From positions 2,294,001-2,358,000 of the forward strand of contig JARWIR010000047.1 in NCBI GenBank assembly GCA_029959085.1: 64,000 nucleotides of DNA. The letters run 5' to 3'. The notes beneath the pieces are model-generated. The model ran no database searches and was not told the origin of the DNA. It worked only from the letters and a program-made list of their open reading frames with translations. The position numbers were made by a program, and so were the translations under genes. This document shows, one piece after another, positions 53,569 through 64,000 of this stretch (position 1 is its first letter; each line of letters starts with the position of its first letter). The DNA is from Nemophila menziesii (Eukaryota > Streptophyta > Magnoliopsida > Boraginales > Hydrophyllaceae).

Positions 53569-55045
53569 GTTATACTCACAAAAAACTATTTTTGAATTAA
53601 AAAAATAAACCTTTTTTTCACGGAGTAATTGAAATATGATGGTCAACGATCTTATGTGGGATAGAAAATGCACTTTGTCTTCTTAAGATCGGAGGTTTGG
53701 ACATATCCATAGACAAGAAGCGGTAATATTTTTATTGTTTGGGACTATATATTAAGCGGCGGAGTTAGGGTTGGGTTACAATAAACTATGCAACCCAACC
53801 TATTAAAAAGTAGTCCAACTAAAAAGACACGGAGACAAACATTTTTTTGACCAGCCCAAGTTTTGGATTAGTCCAATCCAAAGTCACACTGGCCAAACAT
53901 TTTTTTAGCCCAACCTATATTTTATAAGAGATATTATAGTTTTTGGATGGAGCTATATCGTAAAAGGACGAAGTTTGGTTACAGCGTAACAATTTAAAAT
54001 TACCCCAACCTATTTAAAATTAAAAGCCACAATGGCCAAATACTCTACGAGCAAAACATATTTTTTACAACATAATGTCCAAATTTTATATTAATTATTC
54101 GGGATCAACCCCAATAATCACACTAGTCATTAAGTTCCCATTTTCAAATAATAATAATTATATATGCATGTCTTATGGACGGATCAAAATGGTTTTATTT
54201 TTGGCTATGATCTTACGTAATTTTAAATATAAAATCTAAAATTTTGAAGGGATTTTGTGCGAGCGCTGGTAAAGATACACATTTATTAAAACAATATTTG
54301 CAAAAACACAAAACCAAGAAGAAAAAAAGGTTATGTGAGGATAGAAGGTTTCGAAAAGTAAGTGCAAAAATGAAAACAAATATAAACAAAAATACAATTC
54401 TTAACGAGAGACCAGTTATATCCTCCAAATATATTTATGCTTGTTGTGATCAAAACAGATCTATAAATAAGTGAATTTTGATGAAGAACCGAGTAAGTAA
54501 ACTAGATACCCAAAGCTGACAAAAGTACAAACAAGTAAGAGTGACTTCCCATGTGAAAATCGATGAATAGCTCCTTCCCATGAAGATTAAAACTTAATTC
54601 CGAAGTGGCTGTTTAGCAAACGAAATTCCTAGTGGAAAGAGATATATTTGCACCCAAAATGGACTTACAAGAATAACAGGGGACAGAGTAACAAAGACAG
54701 ATGAATTTGGAGGATTGGCTTATAGTTGAAGATTAAGATCATCTTTTCTCGTTCTCTGCATATGTCGCATTTTCTACTTCTTGAACATCATGCACGCCTA
54801 ACCTTAAGAAATAGAGCATCCTTCTTCTATGAGTCATGTTTTATTTATTAGAATTTGTTTGTTTAGCGTTAACTTTTTGACCAGATAAATATTGAACTGA
54901 ATATTTAAGCTTTCTTTGTTTTTACTTGCGTGTTACATTTTTCGAACACAACTCAAATTGACCCAACTTGCTGAATGCAATATTTAATATTATTAATCAG
55001 AATAAGTAAAATGTTGTCCTAGTTAATATTTGAACTATATTTTTA

Positions 55046-55279
55046 TACGCCCTCCTTCCAACTTTATTTATTAACCTTTTTTCGTGAGGAATGATTAAGA
55101 ATTTTTTTATTAGCTTCGCTATTTGAAATATTACTCTTACTCAATAAGTATAAGGTTATTTATTGCACTACTCCTTTTAACTAACTAAATGGTGTCTTTA
55201 TATTGTAAAATAAAACAAAAACTTATTGAGCATCCTCTTTTAAAAAGCTGGAGAAAAAAAAGATGGACATGGGGAGTTA
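55046..55279. mobile_element. Stowaway-like MITE relic, unit 14
   Basis: Left end CCTCCTTCC with TTATTAACC inside, a marker shared with units 15 and 16. Unit 13 has lost this element through its deletion. Confidence 0.52.
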
Positions 55280-57205
55280 TAATATAAAATATAAATAGAA
55301 TTAAATAGTTTTAAAAATTTGAATTTTGAAATTTGGAAACTTAATTTTATATTTCTCAGTAATAGTGAAAAATTAATATAGTTGCATATAAGATATTATC
55401 GCAATCCAATATGTATTTCATTATTGTACAAATTGTAACTATATAAATATATGTTTTGCCATCCATTGAACAAATATTAAACAGAGTAACGCTTAACTTA
55501 ACTAGCCAAAATAACAGGATTTTTATTTTAGCAAATCATGAATTTTCAAACTAGTGAGACAAAAAATATTTCTAAGACTTGTTTTCAACCTTCCTAGTCC
55601 TCTTGCCTAATATCTCCTCATAATGGCATTTTAGATGAGTATGGGATTGTTGAATCATCCATCTATTATAGTTAAATGATAAAATTGAGTGATTCCAAAA
55701 TTGAATTAATCTCTAATGAAACTGTTAGTGTTATGAATTCTCTAGAGTATGATTTTTTACCTCTTAAGCTATATAAGGAGACATGACATTTACTTATATA
55801 ATCATGGGGTAAGTATTTATTTCGGGATGTTTTACAAGTATAAATACCCCACAAATGACATTACGAATAAATGTGTATTATTACAACACGCCTATGAGAA
55901 ATCTGGGATTTTCTCCTACTTTGGGAAGTGTACTTATGATTCCAATGAGGCCACCTTTTCATGGAGCTGCCTAGTCACTAAATATGAACTAATTAACTAG
56001 ATATCCTGATTAATGAAAAATATTTACCCATAACTAATATTAGATTGTTCCTTTAATAATTGTGATTTTTATTAAGCTTGGCCTAATTCTTTTCAAATAA
56101 ACAAATAAGGGTGGAGAAGCTCTTATGATCAATATACATAATTCCTAAATTATAATATTTTCTTATACTTTAAATACATAATTGATTACATGATAAATTT
56201 ACTCGATAAAGGGATCTTGTGTAACTATTTTTAATTTATATGAAGTTAGATTAAACTCTGTTTTTGTCAAGAATGCAAATGTCTAAAGAAATTAAAAAAG
56301 TAACTTTAAGTCCTATGTCCACAAAAATACCCTATTTCAGAGGCCATGATTACTTTTTATATTCCATCTTCATTGAATGCATATATTAAAATTTCAATGA
56401 ATTTCAACATAAAGAGTAACATTAACTGATAGGATATCAGTAAGGGATTCATGGTATTATTTAAAATTATTTTATTAATATTTAGATAGTATATTAACAT
56501 AATTTATTGTAATATTTGACTTTTATCTAAAAAAGAAAAATCTAAAATGTATAAGAATATCTAATATTGCAAATTCAACAAGTGAATCATATCTTCCTTA
56601 TCCACTTGGATGGCTTTTTCTCACAAACTTTTCCCCTTATTTTTCATCAAGCATTCGTTGAGATTGTCTTCCCTTTGCACCTGATCTTCTATTTCCAATC
56701 ATGTTTTCTGCAGATCCAAATGAATTGCTCCCTACCTTAATAAAAATTTCGACTGTGCCAGAGCTGGTTTCTTTCCTTTGGGGTGTACCCTTTTCTTAAT
56801 CCGCAATTCTGTAAACAAACAAAAACTATATAATATTTATAAGGCTTGATTTTTTGTCAAAAAAACATATTTAGCATTAGCAAAATATTATTGTAAATTA
56901 ATAAAAAAGAATATTATTGAAATCTTAATTGAAATGTTTCTATTAATCAAAAGGGTTGCTAATTGATATTTGTATCAGAATTATATTTGTTAGTTTTCAA
57001 AGAAACAAGTGAAACAATGGAAGAAAAGTTTTTGAGCTCTTAAGATGACCACATATATTTACCCAATAAAAACAATCAGTTATCCGTAATTTTATTTAAT
57101 TAAAGTTATATTAAACAAGTGAAGAATGCAATAGAAGTATTAGAAATATATGGATGGGTCTTTCTTGAAAAATATATAATATTTATTAAAAATGATTTTT
57201 TTTAG

Positions 57206-57458
57206 TATATATGTAAGACGGAGAGAATATTTCTTACACAAGTTTATATCCATGAACGAGGAACTTGGGAAGAATTATAAGCACTATTGTAAGGATTGTC
57301 CGATAGTGAAAGCTAAGGCTAAAGAGGGATCTGCTCCTGAAAAATGCAACAGTCACTTGTTGCGAGATTTTATCAAGGAATGCTGGTTAAAATGTGGCTG
57401 CAACGTTAAGCAATGTAAGAATAGAGTAGTCCAGCAAGACATTTCTCGCAAGTTGCAG
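57206..57458 (+). pseudogene. SUVR-like pre-SET exon remnant, unit 15 (open)
   Basis: Open across the exon, all seven Cys present. Private changes include ELGKNY and PIVKAK. A one-base change in the T tract upstream shifts the intron-side frame, which does not matter if the AG acceptor is used. Confidence 0.75.
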
Positions 57459-58933
57459 GTTATACTCACAAAAAACTATTTTTGAATTAAAAAAATAAAC
57501 CTTTTTTTCACCGAGTAATTGAAATATGATGGTCAACGATCTTATGTGGGATAGAAAATGCACTTTGTCTTCTTAAGATCGGAGGTTTTGACATATCCAT
57601 AGACAAGAAGCGGTAATATTTTTATTGTTTGGGACTATATATTAAGCGGCAGAGTTAGGGTTGGGTTACAATAAACTATGCAACCCAACCTATTAAAAAG
57701 TAGTCCAACTAAAAAGACACGAGACAAACATTTTTTTGACCAGCCCAAGTTTTGGATTAGTCCAATCCAAAGTCACACTGGCCAAACATTTTTTTAGCCC
57801 AACCTATATTTTATAAGAGATATTATAGTTTTTGGATGGAGCTATATCGTAAAAGGACGAAGTTTGGTTACAGCGTAACAATTTAAAATTACCCCAACCT
57901 ATTTAAAATTAAAAGCCACAATGGCCAAATACTCTACGAGCACAACATATTTTTTACAACATAATGTCCAAATTTTAAATTAATTATTCGGGATCAACCC
58001 CAATAACCACACTAGTCATTAAGTTCCCATTTTCAAATAATAATAATTACATATGCATGTCTTATGGACGGATCAAAATGGTTTTATTTTTGGCTTTGAT
58101 CTTACGTAATTTTAAATATAAAATCTAAAATTTTGAAGGGATTTTGTGCGAGCGCTGGTAAAGATACACATTTATTAAAACAATATTTGCAAAAACACAA
58201 AACCAAGAAGAAAAAAAGGGTATGTGAGGATAGAAGGTTTCGAAAAGTAAGTGCAAAAATGAAAACAAATATAAACAAAAATACAATCCTTAACGAGAGA
58301 CCAGTTATATCCTCCAAATATATTTATGCTTGTTGTGATCAAAACAGATCTATAAATAAGTGAATTTTGATGAAGAACCGAGTAAGTAAACTAGATACCC
58401 AAAGCTGACAAAAATACAAACAAGTAAGAGTGACTTCCCATGTGAAAATCGATGAATAGCTCCTTCCCATGAAGATTAAAACTTAATTCCGAAGTGACTG
58501 TTTAGCATACGAAATTCCTAGTGGCAAGAGATATATTTGCACCCAAAATGGACTTACAAGAATAACAGGGGAGAGAGTAACAAAGACAGATGAATTTGGA
58601 GGATTGGCTTATAGTTGAAGATTAAGATCATCTTTTCTCGTTCTCTGCGTATGTCGCATTTTCTACTTCATGAACATCATGCACGCCTAACCTAAAGAAA
58701 TAGAGCATCCTTCTTCTATGAGTCATGTTTTATTTATTAGAATTTGTTTGTTTAGCTTTAACTTTTGACCAGATAAATATTGAACTGAATATTTAAGCTT
58801 TCTTTGTTTTTACTCGAGTGTTACATTTTTCGAACACAACTCAAATTGACCCAACTTGCTGAATGCAATATTTAATATTATTAATCAGAATAAGTAAAAT
58901 GTTGTCCTAGTTAATATTTGAACTATATTTTTA

Positions 58934-59166
58934 TACGCCCTCCTTCCAACTTTATTTATTAACCTTTTTTCGTGAGTAATGATTAAGAATTTTTTTATTA
59001 GCATCGCTATTTGAAATATCACTCTTACTCAATAAGTATAAGGTTATTTATTACACTACTCCTTTTAACTAATTAAAACGTGTCTTTATATTGTAAAATA
59101 AAACAAAAACTTATTGAACATCCTCTTTTAAAAAGCTGGAGAAAAAAAGATGGACATGGGGAGTTA
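58934..59166. mobile_element. Stowaway-like MITE relic, unit 15
   Basis: Same TTATTAACC subfamily as unit 14, with GTGAGTAATG in place of GTGAGGAATG. Confidence 0.52.
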
Positions 59167-61236
59167 AAATATAAAATATAATTAGAATTAAATAATTTTA
59201 AAAATTTGAATTTTGAAATTTGGAAACTTAATTTTATATTTCTCAGTAATAGTGAAAAATTAATATAGTTTCATATAAGATATTATCGCAATCCAATATG
59301 TATTTCATTATTGTACAAATTGTAACTATATAAATATATGTTTTGTCATCCATTGAACAAATATTAAACAGAGTAACGCTTAACTTAACTAGCCAAAATA
59401 ACAGGATTTTTATTTTAGCAAATCATGAATTTTCAAACTAGTGAGACAAAAAATATTTCTATGCCTTGTTTTCAACCTTCCTAGTCCTCTTGCCTAATAT
59501 CTCCTCATAATGGCATTTTAGATGAGTATGGAATTGTTGAATCATCCATCTATTATAGTTAAATGATAAAATTGAGTGATTCCACAATTGAATTAATCTC
59601 TAATGAAACCGTTAGTGTTATAAATTCTCTAGAGTATGAGTTTTTACCTCTTAAGCTATATAAGGAGACATGACATTTACTTATATAATCATGGGGTAAA
59701 TATTTATTTCGGGATGTTTTACAAGTATAAATATTCCACAAATGACATTACGAATAAATGTGTAGTATTACAACACGCCTATGAGAAATCTGGGATTTCC
59801 TCCTACTTTGGGAAGTGTACTTATGATTCCAACGAAGCCACCTTTTCATGGAGCTGCCTAGTCACCAAATATGAACTAATTAACTAGATATCCTGATTAA
59901 TGAAAAATATTTACCCATAACTAATATTAGATTGTTCCTTTAATAATTTTGATTTTTATTAAGCTTGGCCTAATTCTTTTCAAATAAACAAATACGGGTG
60001 GAGAAGCTCTTATGATCAATATACATAATTCCTAAATTATAATATTTTCTTATACTTTAAATACATAATTGATTACATGATAAATTTACTCGATAAAGGG
60101 ATCTTGTGTAACTATTTTTAATTTATATGAAGTTAGATTAAACTCTGTTTTTGTCAAGAATGCAAATGTCTAAAGAAATTAAAAAAGTAACTTTAAGTCC
60201 TATGTCCACAAAAATACCCTATTTCAGAGACCATGATTACTTTTTATATTCCATCTTTATTAGAAAATATAACAATGTAAAATTTATATAAAGATAGCAT
60301 TAAAAATGTTGAGAATTGTTTTTATATTATATATAGATAAATTATATTTTGCATTTCTTTTTAGGAAGATAGTAAAATAAAGTTGAACATAGAGAGTATT
60401 TAAAGTAATTGCATTGAATGCATATATTAAAATTTCAATGAATTTCAACATAAAGAGTAACATTAACTGATATCAGTAAGGGATTCATGGTATTATTTAA
60501 AATTATTTTACTAATATTTAGATAGTATATTAACATAATTTATTGTAATATTTGACTTTTATCTAAAAAAGAAAAATCTAAAATGTATAAGAATATCTAA
60601 TATTGCAAATTCAATAAGTGAATCATATCTTCCTTATCAACTTGGATGGCTTTTTCTCACAAATTCCCCTTATTTTTAATCAAGCATTCATTGAGATTGT
60701 CTTCCCTTTGCACCTGATCTTCTATTTCCAATCACGTTTTCTTCCGATCTAAATGAATTGCTCCCTACCTTAATCAAAATTTCGACTGTGCCAGAGCTGG
60801 TTTCTTTCCTTGGGGTGTACCCTTTTCTTGATCCGCAATTCTGTAAACAAACAAAAACTATATAATATTTATAAGGCTTGATTTTTTGTCAAAAAAACAT
60901 ATTTAGCATTAGCAAAATATTATTTTAAATTAATAAAAAAGAATATTATTGAAATCTTAATTGAAATGTTTCTATTAAACAAAAGGGTTGCTAATTGATA
61001 TTTGTATCAGAATTATATTTGTTAGTTTTCATAGAAAGAAGTGAAACAATGGAAGAAAAGTTTTTGAGCTCTTAAGATGACCATATATATTTACCCAATA
61101 AAAACAATCAGTTATCCGTAATTTTATTTAATTAAAGTTATATTAAACAAGTGATGAATGCAATAGAAGTATTAGAAATATGTGGATGGGTCTTTCTTGA
61201 AAAATATATAATATTTATTAAAATTGATTTTTTTAG

Positions 61237-61488
61237 TATATATGTAAGACGGATAGAAGATTTCTTACATAAGTTTATATCCATGAACGAGGAACCTGGG
61301 AATAATTATAAGAACTATTGTAAGGATTGTCCGATAGAGAAAGCTAAGGCTAAAGAGGGATCTAAGCCTGAAAAATGCAACATCACTTGTTGCGAGATTT
61401 TATCAAGGAATGCTGGTTAAAATGTGGCTGCAACGTTAAGCAATGTAAGAATAGAGTAATCCAGCAAGACATTTCTCGCAAGTTGCAG
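61237..61488 (+). pseudogene. SUVR-like pre-SET exon remnant, unit 16 (frameshift)
   Basis: One base is missing after the AAATGCAACA stretch at about 61382, which shifts the frame before the HLLRD block and ends it soon after. The splice-like edges remain. Confidence 0.75.
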
Positions 61489-62963
61489 GTTATACTCACA
61501 AAAAACTATTTTTGAATTAAAAAAATAAACCTTTTTTCACGGAGTACTTGAAATATGATGGTCAACGATCTTATGTGGGATAGAAAATGCACTTTGTCTT
61601 CTTAAGATCGGAGGTTTGGACATATCCATAGACAAGAAGCGGTAATATTTTTATTGTTTGGGACTATATATTAAGCGGCGGAGTTAGGGTTGGGTTACAA
61701 TAAACTATGCAACCCAACATATTAAAAAGTAGTCCAACTAAAAAGACACGGAGACAAACATTTTTTTGACCAGCCCAAGTTTTGGATTAGTCCAATCCAA
61801 AGTCACACTGGCCAAACATTTTTTTAGCCCAACCTATATTTTATAAGAGATATTATAGTTTTTGGGTGGAGCTATATCGTAAAAGGACGAAGTTTGGTTA
61901 CAGCGTAACAATTTAAAATTACCCCAACCTATTTAAAATTAAAAGCCACAATGGCCAAATACTCTACGAGCACAACATATTTTTTACAACATAATGTACA
62001 AATTTTAAATTAATTATTCCGGATCAACCCCAATAACCACACTAGTCATTAAGTTCCCATTTTCAAATAATAATAATTATATATGCATGTCTTATGGACA
62101 GATCAAAATGGTTTTATTTTTGGCTATGATCTTACGTAATTTTAAATATAAAATCTAAAATTTTGAAGGGATTTTGTGCGAGCGTTGGTAAAGATACACA
62201 TTTATTAAAACAATATTTGCAAAAACACAAAACCAAAAAGAAAAAAAGGGTATGTGAGGATAGAAGGTTTCGAAAATTAAGTGCAAAAATGAAAACAAAT
62301 ATAAACAAAAATACAATCCTTAACGAGGGACCAGTTATATCCTCCAAATATATTTATGCTTGTTGTGATCAAAACAGATATATAAATAAGTGAATTTTGA
62401 TGAAGAACCGAGTAAGTAAACTAGATACCCAAAGCTGACAAAAATACAAACAAGTAAGAGTGACTTCCCATGTGAAAATCGATGAATAGCTCCTTCCCAT
62501 GAAGATTAAAACTTAATTCCGAAGTGACTGTTTAGCATACGAAATTCCTAGTGGCAAGAGATATATTTGCACCCAAAATGGACTTACAAGAATAACAAGG
62601 GAGAGAGTAACAAAGACAGATGAATTTGGAGGATTGGCTTATAGTTGAAGATTAAGATCATCTTTTCTCGTTCTCTGCGTATGTCGCTTTCTACTTCATG
62701 AACATCATGCACGCCTAACCTAAAGAAATAGAGCATCCTTCTTCTATGAGTCATGTTTTATTTATTAGAATTTGTTTGTTTAGCTTTAACTTTTGACCTA
62801 GTAAAAATATTGAACTGAATATTTAAGCTTTCTTTGTTTTTACTCGAGTGTTACATTTTTCGAACACAACTCAAATTGACCCAACTTGCTGAATGCAATA
62901 TTTAATATTATTAATCAGAATAAGTAAAATGTTGTCCTAATTAATATTTGAACTATATTTTTA

Positions 62964-63196
62964 TACGCCCTCCTTCCAACTTTATTTATTAACCTTTTTT
63001 CGTGAGTAATGATTAAGAATTTTTTTATTAGCATCGCTATTTGAAATATCACTCTTACTCAATAAGTATAAGGTTATTTATTGCACTACTCCTTTTAACT
63101 AATTAAAAGATGTCTTTATATTGTAAAATAAAACAAAAACTTATTGAACATCCTCTTTTAAAAAGCTGGAGAAAAAAAGATGGACATGGGGAGTTA
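62964..63196. mobile_element. Stowaway-like MITE relic, unit 16
   Basis: As in unit 15, including the GTGAGTAATG variant; right end GGGGAGTTATAA. Confidence 0.52.
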
Positions 63197-63313
63197 TAAT
63201 ATAAAATATAATTAGAATTAAATAGTTTTAAAAATTTGAATTTTGAAATTTGGAAACTTAATTTTATATTTCTCAGTAATAGTGAAAAATTAATATAGTT
63301 TCATATAAGATAT

Positions 63314-64000
63314 TATCGCAATCCAATATGTATTTCATTATTGTACAAATTATAACTATATAAATATATGTTTTGTCATCCATTGAACAAATATTAAACA
63401 GAGTAACGCTTAACTTAACTAGCCAAAATAACAGGATTTTTATTTTAGCAAATCATGAATTTTCAAACTAGTGAGACAAAAAATATTTCTATGCCTTGTT
63501 TTCAACCTTCCTAGTCCTCTTGCCTAATATCTCCTCATAATGGTATTTTAGATGAGTATGGAATTGTTGAATCATCCATCTATTATAGTTAAATGATAAA
63601 ATTGAGTGATTCCAAAATTGAATTAATCTCTAATGAAACCGTTAGTGTTATAAATTCTCTAGAGTATGAGTTTTTACCTCTTAAGCTATATAAGGAGACA
63701 TGACATTTACTTATATAATCATGGGGTAAATATTTATTTCGGGATGTTTTACAAGTATAAATATTCCACAAATGACATTACGAATAAATGTGTAGTATTA
63801 CAACACGCCTATGAGAAATCTGGGATTTCCTCCTACTTTGGGAAGTGTACTTATGATTCCAACGAGGCCACCTTTTCATGGAGCTGCCTAGTCACAAAAT
63901 ATGAACTAATTAACTAGATATCCTGATTAATGAAAAATATTTACCCATAACTAATATTAGATTGTTCCTTTAATAATTGTGATTTTTATTAAGCTTGGCC
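63314..64000 (+). repeat. Tandem unit 17 (partial, cut by window end)
   Basis: First 687 bp of another unit, nearly the same as the start of unit 16. The array therefore continues beyond the window. Confidence 0.92.

Larger units (their letters stand above)
51680..55396 (+). repeat. Tandem unit 14 (left end deleted)
   Basis: Lacks about the first 320 bp, including the anchor motif. Its first kilobase has more private substitutions than its neighbours. It shares with units 15 and 16 a deletion of about 78 bp near 53717. Confidence 0.9.
55397..59283 (+). repeat. Tandem unit 15 (14/15/16 subfamily)
   Basis: C-type unit with a private deletion of about 155 bp near 56370 (CCATCTT joined to CATTGAATGC) and the subfamily deletion of about 78 bp near 57607. 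Confidence 0.92.
59284..63313 (+). repeat. Tandem unit 16 (14/15/16 subfamily)
   Basis: C-type unit with the subfamily deletion near 61635. The pre-SET exon has a one-base deletion. Confidence 0.92.

Overview
The window is almost entirely one head-to-tail tandem array of a roughly 4 kb, strongly AT-rich unit. I count 17 units, the last of them cut by the window edge, and the array runs off both ends. The setting looks like nuclear DNA of a flowering plant, probably a dicot. The grounds are an embedded run of plant-type telomere repeat (TTTAGGG), a Stowaway-like MITE in nearly every unit, a Mutator-like MITE in one unit, and a captured exon resembling the pre-SET domain of plant SUVR-type histone H3K9 methyltransferases. 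I cannot name the species. I see no intact protein-coding gene, tRNA, rRNA or CRISPR.

Unit plan, as offsets from the anchor motif TATCGCAATCC: about +200 to +600, a region with several overlapping open frames; +1400 to +1560, an exon-like open frame on the minus strand; +1955 to +2210, the pre-SET exon remnant on the plus strand, flanked by splice-like AG and GT; +2470 to +2830, a CCAACCTAT-rich segment with a 9-bp hairpin; +2830 to +3200, overlapping open frames without ATG starts; +3660 to +3900, a Stowaway-like MITE. The rest is AT-rich sequence with nothing I recognise.

Region by region: units 1-7 (21 to about 27,700) alternate between two variants, A (units 1, 3, 5, 7) and B (units 2, 4, 6), giving a higher-order period of about 8.0-8.1 kb. 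Units 8-17 (28,243 to the end) are mainly a third, monomeric group (C) repeating every 3.9-4.1 kb, with local subfamilies (10/11/13 and 14/15/16). Unit 12 is a mosaic with a B-like middle. Units 13 and 14 are fused by a deletion of about 1.1 kb. Unit 3 carries a 168-bp MULE-type MITE, unit 8 a (TTTAGGG)10 insertion, and unit 6 a 27-bp tandem duplication.

Nothing here forms a pathway. The most notable content is the amplification of one exon from a chromatin-silencing gene family, with intron edges kept, into a satellite-like array of at least 64 kb. Some copies keep an open frame and others share inherited stop codons. Whether the array is transcribed or affects a parent SUVR gene cannot be told from sequence alone.
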